Part shown: positions 52,873 through 61,142 of the stretch, in pieces
Layout of the letters: each line of letters begins with the position of its first letter
Numbering within the stretch: position 1 is the first letter of the stretch
From: Eubacteriales bacterium
GTDB taxonomy: Bacteria; Bacillota; Clostridia; Oscillospirales; Butyricicoccaceae
DNA: 64,000 nt
Direction of reading: 5' to 3'
NCBI GenBank assembly: GCA_030539335.1
Contig: JAUNSG010000003.1
Span: 1-64,000 of the forward strand
Made by a program: the position numbers and the translations under genes
The notes under the pieces: generated by a model
The model's database searches: none
Seen by the model: the letters and a program-made list of their open reading frames with translations, nothing else
What the model was told of the DNA's origin: nothing

Positions 52873-53676
52873 ATGCATACAGCATTGACAATCGCTGGGA
52901 GCGATTCCAGCGGAGGCGCCGGCATTCAGGCAGATATCAAGACGATGACCGCTCACGGGGTATACGCCATGAGCGCGGTCACCGCGTTGACTGCACAGAA
53001 TACGACCGGCGTAACAGCAATTATGGAAGTCACCCCGGCGTTTCTGGAGCAACAGCTTGACTGCATTTTTACCGACATCCGTCCGGATGCGGTCAAGACG
53101 GGAATGGTTTCCTCACATGTGCTGATCGAGGTCATCGCCGAACGGCTGACCCGGTATCACGCACAGAATCTTGTGGTCGATCCGGTCATGGTTGCCACCA
53201 GCGGCGCGCGCCTGATCGGAGAGGACGCGATACAGACCCTGTGTGAGAAGCTGCTGCCGCTGGCAGCGCTGGTCACACCGAACATTCCGGAAAGCGAAGT
53301 GCTCTCCGGCCGGAGCATCGGATCGGCCGAGCAGATGGTCGATGCGGCCAAGGCGATTGCGGACAAGTACGGCTGTGCCGTTTTGTGCAAGGGCGGCCAT
53401 CGTGTCAACGATGCCAACGACCTGCTGGTGGATGGCAGTACCGCCCAGTGGTTCCGCAGTCCGCGCATTGACAATCCCAACACGCACGGCACCGGCTGTA
53501 CACTGTCCAGTGCGATTGCCAGCAATCTGGCGAAAGGCGTTCCGCTGGAGGAGGCCGTCCGGCAGGCGAAGGCGTACCTGACCGGTGCGCTGGGGGCCAT
53601 GCTCGATTTGGGCAAAGGCTCCGGGCCGATGAACCACGCGTTTGCGATCACCAACGACGTTATGAAATTTATTTGA
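52873..53676 (+). CDS. thiD: Hydroxymethylpyrimidine/phosphomethylpyrimidine kinase
   Basis: It phosphorylates HMP and HMP-P to HMP-PP. It has 267 residues. TIAGSDSSGGAGIQADIKT and the C-terminal HGTGCTLSSAIAS (anion hole and catalytic Cys/Asp region) are diagnostic. AAAGGAGG precedes the ATG. thiC follows after 22 bases. Confidence 0.96.
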   Translation: MHTALTIAGSDSSGGAGIQADIKTMTAHGVYAMSAVTALTAQNTTGVTAIMEVTPAFLEQQLDCIFTDIRPDAVKTGMVSSHVLIEVIAERLTRYHAQNLVVDPVMVATSGARLIGEDAIQTLCEKLLPLAALVTPNIPESEVLSGRSIGSAEQMVDAAKAIADKYGCAVLCKGGHRVNDANDLLVDGSTAQWFRSPRIDNPNTHGTGCTLSSAIASNLAKGVPLEEAVRQAKAYLTGALGAMLDLGKGSGPMNHAFAITNDVMKFI

Positions 53677-53698
53677 CGAATAGGGAGGAGAACCCGTC

Positions 53699-55012
53699 AT
53701 GGAGAGAAATTACACCACACAGATGGATGCCGCACGCCGCGGTATCGTCACCCCGGAAATCGAAACCGTTGCAAAGAAGGAGAACATGCCGGTCGACAAG
53801 CTGATGACGCTGGTTGCGGAGGGCAAGGTTGCCATCTGCGCCAACAAGAACCACACCAGCCTGGATCCGGAAGGCGTCGGCAGCATGCTGCGCACCAAGA
53901 TCAACGTCAATCTGGGAGTATCCCGCGACTGCAAGGACTATGACATTGAGATGCAGAAGGTCATGAGCGCGGTCAACATGGGCGCCGAGGCGATTATGGA
54001 TCTGTCCAGCCACGGCAACACCCAGCCGTTCCGCCGCAAGCTGACCAGCGAGTGTCCGGCGATGATCGGTACGGTGCCGGTCTATGACAGTGTCATCCAT
54101 TACCAGCGCGATCTGGCGACACTGACTGCAAAGGACTTTATCGATGTCGTCCGTCTGCACGCTGAGGACGGCGTGGACTTTGTCACGCTGCACTGCGGCA
54201 TCACCCGCAAGACCATCGAGCAGATCCGCAAGCACAAGCGCAAGATGAACATCGTCAGCCGCGGCGGCAGCCTGGTATTTGCCTGGATGAGCATGACCGG
54301 CGAAGAAAACCCGTTCTATGAGCATTTCGATGAGATCCTGGACATCTGTGAGGAATACGACGTCACGATCTCGCTGGGCGATGCCTGCCGTCCGGGCTGT
54401 CTCGCGGACGCAACCGACGTCTGCCAGATCGAAGAGCTGGTCCGTCTGGGCGAGCTGACCAAGCGTGCGTGGGCGCATAACGTTCAGGTCATGGTAGAGG
54501 GCCCGGGCCATGTCCCGCTCAACCAGATCGCAGCGAATATGGAAGTACAGAAGACCCTGTGCATGGGCGCACCGTTCTATGTCCTTGGCCCGCTGGTCAC
54601 GGATATCGCACCGGGCTATGACCACATCACCAGCGCCATCGGCGGTGCTGTTGCCGCAATGAACGGTGCAGCTTTCCTGTGCTACGTCACTCCGGCGGAG
54701 CATCTGGCGCTTCCGAACGTCGATGATGTCAAGCAGGGCATTATCGCGTCCAAGATCGCAGCACATGCGGCCGACATTGCCAAGGGCATTCCGGGCGCGC
54801 GCGATATGGATGACAAGATGGCAGATGCCCGCCGTAACCTCGATTGGGACGCCCAGTACGCGTGCGCGCTCGATCCGGAGACGGCCAAGAGCATCCGCGA
54901 CAGCCGCGCGCCGGAGGACGACCACGGCGATACGTGCAGCATGTGCGGCAAGTTCTGTGCCGTGCGCAGCATGAACAAGGCGCTGGCCGGTGAGTACATC
55001 GATATTCTTTAA
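53699..55012 (+). CDS. thiC: Phosphomethylpyrimidine synthase
   Basis: This radical SAM enzyme converts AIR to HMP-P, the pyrimidine half of thiamine. It has 437 residues, the short form without the N-terminal extension. [30 protein letters not shown] and [12 protein letters not shown] are family motifs. The C-terminal cluster motif CSMCGKFC is C-x2-C-x3-C, one residue shorter in the second gap than the C-x2-C-x4-C described for long ThiC. GGGAGGAG precedes the ATG. Last gene of the TPP-controlled operon. Confidence 0.97.
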   Translation: MERNYTTQMDAARRGIVTPEIETVAKKENMPVDKLMTLVAEGKVAICANKNHTSLDPEGVGSMLRTKINVNLGVSRDCKDYDIEMQKVMSAVNMGAEAIMDLSSHGNTQPFRRKLTSECPAMIGTVPVYDSVIHYQRDLATLTAKDFIDVVRLHAEDGVDFVTLHCGITRKTIEQIRKHKRKMNIVSRGGSLVFAWMSMTGEENPFYEHFDEILDICEEYDVTISLGDACRPGCLADATDVCQIEELVRLGELTKRAWAHNVQVMVEGPGHVPLNQIAANMEVQKTLCMGAPFYVLGPLVTDIAPGYDHITSAIGGAVAAMNGAAFLCYVTPAEHLALPNVDDVKQGIIASKIAAHAADIAKGIPGARDMDDKMADARRNLDWDAQYACALDPETAKSIRDSRAPEDDHGDTCSMCGKFCAVRSMNKALAGEYIDIL

Positions 55013-55035
55013 ATCTCAATCATACGAAAAGACAG

Positions 55036-55069
55036 GCTTCCCTGCACGCGATGCGGGGAAGCTTTTTTT
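55036..55069 (+). terminator. Terminator of the thi operon
   Basis: GCTTCCC-GC with GC-GGGAAGC (55036-55062), followed by T(7). Confidence 0.92.
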
Positions 55070-55188
55070 GTCTCAGCACAGGCGAACCGGTGCAAAGAGA
55101 GCCATCGTACCGTCCGTCCTCCAGTGAACATGGGCGGATTGGATTTGTCCGACGTCAAAAATATTTTTAGAAATTTCTCCGCTTTCTC

Positions 55189-55217
55189 TTGCAATGTGAG
55201 GAGAGATGTTGTATTAT
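55189..55217 (+). promoter_or_regulatory. Promoter of the gntR-ABC operon
   Basis: TTGCAA (55189-55194), 17 bases, TATTAT (55212-55217). The -10 box lies inside the left arm of the operator palindrome. Confidence 0.65.
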
Positions 55218-55244
55218 TGTATCAACAAGTTAATACAATAATAC
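55211..55244. promoter_or_regulatory. GntR-type operator
   Basis: A perfect inverted repeat with 12-base arms, GTATTATTGTAT (55211-55222) and ATACAATAATAC (55233-55244), around ten bases. Binding here would cover the -10 box, so the regulator should repress its own operon. Confidence 0.8.
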
Positions 55245-55278
55245 ATGATATAAAACACAAACGGAGAGGAGGGACGCT

Positions 55279-55653
55279 ATGAAATGGAATCTGTCGAATG
55301 ACAGACCGATTTATCTCCAGCTGTCGGAGGTGGTTTTTCAGGCAATTGCGGTGGGAAAATATCCTGCGGGGAGCCGGTTGCCATCGGTGCGGGAGCTGGC
55401 TGCCGAGGCGGGGGTCAATCCGAACACCATGCAGCGCGCACTGGCGGAGCTGGAGCGGGAAGGACTGCTGTACTCCCAGCGCACGGCGGGGAGATTTGTC
55501 ACAGATGAGATGGAACGCATTCGGGGGAAACGAAAGGAGCTTGCAATGGATCAGGTTCAAAGCTTTTTATCGACAATGAAGGATATGGGGTATACCGCGG
55601 AGGAGACCGTGGAGTTAATCCGACAGGCGATCGGGGAGGAGGAGAAGAAATGA
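55279..55653 (+). CDS. GntR family regulator (YtrA type)
   Basis: The protein has 124 residues. The winged helix PIYLQLSEVVFQAIAVGKYPAGSRLPSVRELAAEAGVNPNTMQ (residues about 10-52) is followed by a short helical tail without a large effector domain, as in YtrA repressors of ABC exporter operons. GAGGAGGG precedes the ATG. Its stop overlaps the ATPase gene by four bases. Many YtrA systems respond to cell-wall-active antibiotics; the signal here is unknown. Confidence 0.9.
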   Translation: MKWNLSNDRPIYLQLSEVVFQAIAVGKYPAGSRLPSVRELAAEAGVNPNTMQRALAELEREGLLYSQRTAGRFVTDEMERIRGKRKELAMDQVQSFLSTMKDMGYTAEETVELIRQAIGEEEKK

Positions 55654-56348
55654 CACCGATTTTACAATGCACCGGTTTGTGCAAAAAATTTGGCAAGAAA
55701 ACCGTGTTGGACAACGTGAGCTTTGCGTTGGAGCGCGGACAGATTGTCGGGCTGCTCGGACCGAACGGAAGTGGAAAGAGCACCTTGATTAAGCTGGCCA
55801 ACGGCCTGCTGACGCCGACGGAGGGGGATGTCACCATTGATGGGGAGACACCGGGCATTATTACGCACGCGAAGGTTTCGTATCTTCCGGAGCGCTCTTA
55901 TCTGAGCAATTGGATGACCGCAAACGATCTGCTGAATTTTTTCGAGAGCTTTTATGACAACTTCAATCGCGAAAAGGCGGAGGACATGCTGGCGCGGCTG
56001 CAAATTGCGCCGGAGTCCGACATCAAGACGATGTCCAAGGGCACAAAGGAAAAGGTTCAGCTGGTCATGGTGATGAGCCGGGAGGCGGACTTATATTTGC
56101 TGGATGAGCCGATTGGCGGCGTGGACCCAGCGGCACGAGATTATATTTTAGATACCATTTTGACGAATTATAACGAAAACAGCACGATTGTGCTGTCCAC
56201 CCACCTGATCGCCGATATCGAAAAGGTGCTGGATGACGTCCTGTTCCTGAATCAGGGCGAGATTGTCCTGCACAAGTCGGTGGATGACATCCGCGCCGAA
56301 CACGGCAAATCGGTCGATGCACTGTTCCGGGAGGTGTTCGCATGCTGA
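55650..56348 (+). CDS. ABC transporter ATP-binding protein (YtrB-like)
   Basis: The protein has 232 residues. Walker A GLLGPNGSGKSTL is near residues 34-46, the signature region is MSKGTKEKVQLVMVMSR, and Walker B LYLLDEPIGGVDP follows. The second Ser of the usual LSGGQ is replaced (MSKGT), as in several ABC-2 ATPases. It drives the permease encoded next. Second gene of the GntR-controlled operon. Confidence 0.93.
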   Translation: MTPILQCTGLCKKFGKKTVLDNVSFALERGQIVGLLGPNGSGKSTLIKLANGLLTPTEGDVTIDGETPGIITHAKVSYLPERSYLSNWMTANDLLNFFESFYDNFNREKAEDMLARLQIAPESDIKTMSKGTKEKVQLVMVMSREADLYLLDEPIGGVDPAARDYILDTILTNYNENSTIVLSTHLIADIEKVLDDVLFLNQGEIVLHKSVDDIRAEHGKSVDALFREVFAC

Positions 56349-57148
56349 AGAATTTGATTGGCTACGAATTCCGCGCCACGCGCCGGGTGTTCCTGCCGGC
56401 GTACCTTGTTCTTGTGGTGCTTTCCGTGCTCAACGGAATTTCCCTGGGGCTTTCATGGAACCGGGACACGTTGTCTCTTCCGACCGGCCTGTTGATTGCG
56501 GTTTATGTCGCGGTGATGATGGCGGTGGTCGGAATTTCCCTGGCGTATATGATCGTCCGCTATTACCGCAACCTGCTGGGGGACGAGGGCTATCTGATGT
56601 TCACGCTGCCAGTTCGTCCGTCGCAGCTCCTGTGGTCCAAGGCGATTGTATCCACGGTCTGGATGATGATCACCACCATCCTCTGCTGCATTTCGGTCTT
56701 TCTGATCATGACGCCGGTCATGATTGCAGGGGATATAACCTTGGTTCAGATCTGGAGCGATATACAGTGGACGATCTCCAACGCGATTGCCCATTATGGC
56801 GCCGGTGTCTGCCTGGTTCCGTTTGAGGTCATCATCGCTTGTATTTTTGGCGTGCTGGCGTTCTGTATGCAGGTCTATGCGGCGCTGTCACTGGGACAGC
56901 TCGCGAATCGCTATCGCATGGGATGGTCCTTTGCCGCCTACATCGGCTTTTCGGTGGTGGAGCAGATCATTGTTTCCTTTGCCACCAATATCCTTGGAAA
57001 TACCATAGGGGAGATCACATACGGATTTTCCACGATCGTTCAGATCCATTGCGGCATTGGTCTGATAGCGCTGTGGACGATTGTTGAGATTGTGGTATAT
57101 TTCCTGATTTCCAACTATCTCCTGAACAATAAGCTGAATTTGCAGTGA
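56342..57148 (+). CDS. ABC transporter permease
   Basis: The protein has 268 residues with six hydrophobic segments. The start MLKNLIGYEFRATRRVF and YYRNLLGDEGYLMFTLPV is the conserved cytoplasmic loop of the ABC-2 permeases found with YtrA regulators. It overlaps the ATPase gene by seven bases. The substrate is unknown; antimicrobial peptide or lantibiotic export/immunity is typical for relatives. Confidence 0.9.
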   Translation: MLKNLIGYEFRATRRVFLPAYLVLVVLSVLNGISLGLSWNRDTLSLPTGLLIAVYVAVMMAVVGISLAYMIVRYYRNLLGDEGYLMFTLPVRPSQLLWSKAIVSTVWMMITTILCCISVFLIMTPVMIAGDITLVQIWSDIQWTISNAIAHYGAGVCLVPFEVIIACIFGVLAFCMQVYAALSLGQLANRYRMGWSFAAYIGFSVVEQIIVSFATNILGNTIGEITYGFSTIVQIHCGIGLIALWTIVEIVVYFLISNYLLNNKLNLQ

Positions 57149-57182
57149 GAGGCGGCTGCAGAGGGGAAAGGAGGAAGACATC

Positions 57183-57689
57183 GTGAAAAAGTATACGGCG
57201 ATCTTGGTGACACTGCTCTGCCTGCTTATCCTGACGGGATGCCGCGGTGACAGCGCGTTGGATCAGATGGGAGACACGCTCGGGCTGTCCGTGGCAGAGG
57301 GGACCGTAAAAAGCGGGGTGGACACACACAGTGGCACACAGGGGGATGGTTGTTCGTTTACGGAAGTGCGATTTTCCGATGATTCTTTGCAACAAGAAAT
57401 TGAGCAGCAGGATGATTGGCAGACGATTCCGCTGAGTGATACCCTGACGGCGCTCGTCTATGGGACGGGGAGCAGGGACGATTCGATTGGACCATATCTC
57501 ACCGATAAGGATGGGAATTGTCTGTTCCCGGAGATCACGCATGGCTATTACTGGTTCAAGGACCGGCAGGCGGAGAGCCGTGATGGGGAGGATTCCCCGG
57601 AGCTGTTGGAGCGGGCGTCCCTGAACGTGACGATGGCGATGTATGACATCGATACCAGGACCCTGTATTATTGTGAACTGGATACCTGA
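57183..57689 (+). CDS. Predicted lipoprotein of the GntR/ABC operon
   Basis: The protein has 168 residues from the GTG at 57183 (GGAGG at 57170-57175). The signal peptide KKYTAILVTLLCLLILTGC ends in a lipobox with Cys20. The mature part is acidic, and I recognise no family. Its place after the permease suggests a surface partner of the exporter, for example a sensor or substrate-binding/immunity protein. Confidence 0.75.
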   Translation: MKKYTAILVTLLCLLILTGCRGDSALDQMGDTLGLSVAEGTVKSGVDTHSGTQGDGCSFTEVRFSDDSLQQEIEQQDDWQTIPLSDTLTALVYGTGSRDDSIGPYLTDKDGNCLFPEITHGYYWFKDRQAESRDGEDSPELLERASLNVTMAMYDIDTRTLYYCELDT

Positions 57690-57704
57690 AAGTGAGGAGA
57701 AGCA

Positions 57705-57833
57705 ATGAATGTACTTGGCCTGGATTGGATGACAGTATTGGTGCAGCTGTTCAACATCGGAAAAATTGCCGTACCGATTGCGCTGCTCTTCTGCGGCTGC
57801 TATATTCTGATTCGGTTTTTCATGGATCGATAA
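57705..57833 (+). CDS. 42-residue single-helix membrane protein
   Basis: The ATG at 57705 follows GAGGAG (57694-57699) at five bases and opens a 42-codon frame ending TAA at 57833. The protein starts MNVLGLDWMTVLVQLFNIGK, has a hydrophobic helix at about residues 21-39 (IAVPIALLFCGCYILIRFF) and ends MDR. It lies 15 bases after the lipoprotein gene and just before the operon terminator. Its position, ribosome binding site and hydrophobic profile support it as a real gene. It may be a small accessory subunit of the exporter. Confidence 0.65.
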   Translation: MNVLGLDWMTVLVQLFNIGKIAVPIALLFCGCYILIRFFMDR

Positions 57834-57863
57834 AAAGGGAGCTGCAGGGATTTGTTCTTGTGG

Positions 57864-57897
57864 CAGGGCGAACCGGACGGTTCGCCCTGTTTCTTTT
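57864..57897 (+). terminator. Terminator of the gntR-ABC operon
   Basis: CAGGGCGAACCG (57864-57875) pairs with CGGTTCGCCCTG (57878-57889), then TTTCTTTT. Confidence 0.9.
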
Positions 57898-57945
57898 GGA
57901 CGGTTTTGTGTTATACTAAAGAAAAAGAACCAACGGAGGAATCCT

Positions 57946-58431
57946 ATGAAGAACCAATCCTGTGATATGAAAGCGGTGGCAGAGCGTCTGACGGCGTTGG
58001 GACTGACCCTGTCGGTGGCGGAATCCTGCACCGGCGGGCTGCTGTCGGCAAAGATCACCGATGTGCCGGGGGCATCCAAATTCTATAAAGGCGGCGTCTG
58101 CACGTACTGCAACGAGATCAAGCATGGGGTGCTTGGCGTGCGGCAGGAGACGCTGGATACCTATACCGCGGTGTCCGAACAGACGGCGGGGGAGATGGCG
58201 GCGGGCTGCGCCCGGGTGTTCGGGACGGATCTTGCCGTCAGCGTCACGGGATATGCCGGACCGGACGGCGGAGAGGACGGAACGCCGGTGGGAACGATCT
58301 ATGTCGGCATCTGCTGCCGCGGCGCTGTCCGCGTAGAGTGCATCTGTGACCCCTCTGGAAGGGGAAATGCGCGGGAAAGTGCGTGCAAACAGGCCGTTTT
58401 GATGATTTTGACGGAAACAGAAAAAATTTAA
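57946..58431 (+). CDS. CinA family protein, nicotinamide-nucleotide amidohydrolase
   Basis: The protein has 161 residues and is the CinA C-terminal domain alone (PncC type). SVAESCTGGLLSAKITDVPGAS and VSVTGYAGPDGG are the active-site motifs with the catalytic Ser and Lys region. It converts nicotinamide mononucleotide to nicotinate mononucleotide in NAD recycling. GGAGGAAT precedes the ATG. Monocistronic, upstream of the glycogen operon. Confidence 0.92.
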   Translation: MKNQSCDMKAVAERLTALGLTLSVAESCTGGLLSAKITDVPGASKFYKGGVCTYCNEIKHGVLGVRQETLDTYTAVSEQTAGEMAAGCARVFGTDLAVSVTGYAGPDGGEDGTPVGTIYVGICCRGAVRVECICDPSGRGNARESACKQAVLMILTETEKI

Positions 58432-58463
58432 AAGAAAAATAAAGTAAAAATCCACATTTTTTC

Positions 58464-58492
58464 TGGACTTGCTCCATAATTAGTTGTATAAT
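58464..58492 (+). promoter_or_regulatory. Probable promoter of the glgCDA operon
   Basis: TGGACT (58464-58469), 17 bases, TATAAT preceded by TTG (58487-58492). The ~180-base leader to glgC contains a T-rich segment and short hairpins but no riboswitch that I recognise. Confidence 0.5.
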
Positions 58493-58673
58493 ATTTCTAT
58501 AAAATTTGTATTGGGAAAAGTGCCATCCGTAAAATATGCTGAATGTCAAGGTTCGCCTGGTTTTTTCGGCAGGTTTTTCCGGTGTGCCACAGACCGATAC
58601 AGGTGGAATGATGGTGTATTATTTATACTTGGAGGGTATCCTCTTGAATTTTAAAAGAATGGAGTAGAAGAGA

Positions 58674-59885
58674 ATGTCTAGGAAAAAAGAATGCGTAGCA
58701 ATGCTGCTGGCGGGCGGTCGCGGTAGCAGACTATACGTCCTGACCGAAAACGTCGCGAAGCCGGCGGTTCCATTTGGCGGCAAGTACCGTATTATTGATT
58801 TCCCGCTTTCCAACTGTGTGAATTCCGGAATTGATACGGTCGGTGTTCTGACCCAGTATGAGCCGCATGCACTGAATGCGTATCTGGCAAATGGTCAGAC
58901 ATGGGATCTTGACCGTCTGTATGGCGGTGTATATGCTCTGCCTCCGTATGAGGGCGGCAAGGGCTCCGAGTGGTACAAGGGTACTGCAAACGCAATCTAT
59001 CAGAACATGGCGTTCATTGATGAGTACGATCCGGAATATGTTCTGGTTCTGTCCGGCGACCATATTTATAAGATGGATTATGATAAAATGCTGGATGTCC
59101 ATAAGGAAAAGAATGCCGCGGCTACCATCGCGGTTCTCAACGTAACCTACGAAGAGGCAAAGCGCTTTGGCATCCTGAACTGCCATCCGGACGGCACCAT
59201 CTACGAATTTGAAGAGAAGCCGGCGCAGCCAAAATCGACGTTGGCTTCCATGGGCATTTATATCTTCACATGGTCCAAGCTCCGCCAGTACTTAATCGAC
59301 GATGAAAACGACCCGAATTCCTCCAACGACTTCGGTAAGAACATCATCCCGGCGATGCTGGGCAAGGGAGAAAATCTCCAGACCTACCGCTTCGACGGCT
59401 ACTGGAAGGATGTCGGCACCATCGAATCCCTGTGGGAGGCAAACATGGACCTGTTGTCCTCGGATTCCGGCCTGAATCTGGACGATTCGGGTTGGAAGAT
59501 CTATGGCCGCACCAACGCTGCTCCGCCGCATTTCTCCGGCAAGAATTCCGAGATCCATCATTCTCTGGTCGTAGAAGGCTGTGAGGTTGAGGGCAAGGTC
59601 AGCAATTCCGTCCTGTTCTCCAACGTTACGGTAGATGAGGGTGCGGATGTCAACTACTCGGTTGTCATGCCGGGCGCGGTCATTGAGTCGGGTGCTGTGG
59701 TTAAGTACGCCATCGTTGCAGAAAATGCGCACATCTGTGCCGGTGCCGTTGTCGGCAATGCGCCGGATGAAGTGCCGGAAGGCGACTGGGGCGTCGCTGT
59801 CGTTGCCGCCGCAACTACGGTCGGCAAGAAGGCAGTCATTCCTGCCAAGCAGATGGTAGACACAGACGTACCGAGCGCAGAATAA
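58674..59885 (+). CDS. glgC: Glucose-1-phosphate adenylyltransferase
   Basis: It makes ADP-glucose from glucose 1-phosphate and ATP, the committed step of glycogen synthesis. It has 403 residues. The nucleotidyltransferase motif [16 protein letters not shown] (normally L-x-x-LT) is near residues 9-24. [24 protein letters not shown], the substrate-binding [10 protein letters not shown] and a C-terminal left-handed beta-helix ([16 protein letters not shown]) follow. GGAG precedes the ATG by nine bases. First of glgC-glgD-glgA. Confidence 0.96.
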   Translation: MSRKKECVAMLLAGGRGSRLYVLTENVAKPAVPFGGKYRIIDFPLSNCVNSGIDTVGVLTQYEPHALNAYLANGQTWDLDRLYGGVYALPPYEGGKGSEWYKGTANAIYQNMAFIDEYDPEYVLVLSGDHIYKMDYDKMLDVHKEKNAAATIAVLNVTYEEAKRFGILNCHPDGTIYEFEEKPAQPKSTLASMGIYIFTWSKLRQYLIDDENDPNSSNDFGKNIIPAMLGKGENLQTYRFDGYWKDVGTIESLWEANMDLLSSDSGLNLDDSGWKIYGRTNAAPPHFSGKNSEIHHSLVVEGCEVEGKVSNSVLFSNVTVDEGADVNYSVVMPGAVIESGAVVKYAIVAENAHICAGAVVGNAPDEVPEGDWGVAVVAAATTVGKKAVIPAKQMVDTDVPSAE

Positions 59886-59897
59886 CGAGGTGGAATC

Positions 59898-61028
59898 ATG
59901 AAAAATACATTAGGCATTATTATCAGCTTCGATAACGACAGCGATATGCGTGAACTGGCCGAGCATCGTCCGGTATCTTCCATTCCGTTCAGCGGCCGTT
60001 ATCGTATCATCGACTTCATGCTGTCGAACTTTGTAAACTCCGGCTGCCATCAGGTTGGCATTCTGATGCGTGACAAGTATCAGTCCCTGATGGATCACCT
60101 TGGAAGTGGTAAGGATTGGGATTTGGCGCGCAAGCGCGGCGGCATGATACTGCTTCCGCCGAACGCCTTTGCCCCGAAGTCTTCCCCGCTGGTAACGGAG
60201 AATTACCACACCTGGCTGGAGGCGCTGGGCTCCATCAGCGATATGCTGACGAAGAACAAGAGCGAGTACGTTATCATCGCCGGCGGCGATATCATTGCGA
60301 ACATCCCGCTGGACAGCGTTCTGAGAAAGCACAAGGAATGCGGCGCCGATGTTTCCATCGTCTGCACCAAGAGCAGTGAGGGAACGGCACACGATACCTA
60401 TATGGAACTGTCCCCGCGTCATGAAGTGGTTGACATCCGTTATGCCGACAACATGGGCGGCAAGTGCAGACATAAGGCGCTCGGCATCTATCTCATGAAG
60501 CGCGAGTTGCTGCTTGAGCTGCTGTCGGATTGTGTTACCCGCAACATGCATCATTTTGAACGCGATGCGATCCAGTATCTGTTTAAGGCAGGCAAGAAGA
60601 TCCATGGCTATGTCTTTGACAAGTATGCGGTACAGATCGAGTCCGTCAAGGGCTATTTTGCAAGCTCGATGGATATGCTGGATAAGGAGATCCGCGATCA
60701 GGTCTTCCTGCCGGAGCGTCCGATCTTTACCAAGATCCGTGACGAAGCGCCGACCTACTACGGTGAGGACGCTGTGGTCAATGACAGCCTGATTGCCGAT
60801 GGCTGTGTCATCGAGGGCACGGTAGAAAACTCCATCGTTTTCCGCGGCGTACATGTCGATAAGGATGCGGTCGTCAAGGATTCGATCATCATGTCGAACG
60901 GCGAGATCGGCGAGAACGTAGAGCTGTCTTACGTTGTTGCGGACAAGAATGTCAAGATCCGTCCGGAACGCAAGATGATGGGTCATGCAACCTATCCGGT
61001 TGCGATTGCTAAGGATGCCATTGTTTAA
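59898..61028 (+). CDS. glgD: Glucose-1-phosphate adenylyltransferase subunit GlgD
   Basis: This GlgC paralogue has 376 residues. It keeps the SGRYRIIDFMLSNFVNSG stretch but lacks the GGGxGxRL nucleotide-binding start (here IIISFDNDSDMRELAEHRPV). It is thought to be a non-catalytic or regulatory partner that activates GlgC, as in Bacillus and Ruminococcus. GAGGTGG precedes the ATG, 12 bases after glgC. A hairpin separates it from glgA. Confidence 0.95.
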   Translation: MKNTLGIIISFDNDSDMRELAEHRPVSSIPFSGRYRIIDFMLSNFVNSGCHQVGILMRDKYQSLMDHLGSGKDWDLARKRGGMILLPPNAFAPKSSPLVTENYHTWLEALGSISDMLTKNKSEYVIIAGGDIIANIPLDSVLRKHKECGADVSIVCTKSSEGTAHDTYMELSPRHEVVDIRYADNMGGKCRHKALGIYLMKRELLLELLSDCVTRNMHHFERDAIQYLFKAGKKIHGYVFDKYAVQIESVKGYFASSMDMLDKEIRDQVFLPERPIFTKIRDEAPTYYGEDAVVNDSLIADGCVIEGTVENSIVFRGVHVDKDAVVKDSIIMSNGEIGENVELSYVVADKNVKIRPERKMMGHATYPVAIAKDAIV

Positions 61029-61046
61029 TTAAAAATCGCGCAAAGA

Positions 61047-61087
61047 CGCCGGAGGGATGGCTTTGTCATCTTTCCGGCGGATTTTTT
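61047..61087 (+). terminator. Intercistronic terminator or attenuator between glgD and glgA
   Basis: A 13-pair stem (61047-61059 with 61067-61079, two G-U) is followed by T(6). It probably lowers glgA expression relative to glgCD. Confidence 0.75.
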
Positions 61088-61142
61088 CAAAGAGACGAGA
61101 GTTTGGCGATTCCATGAGGATCGGAGTGAAGGAGGAGACAAT

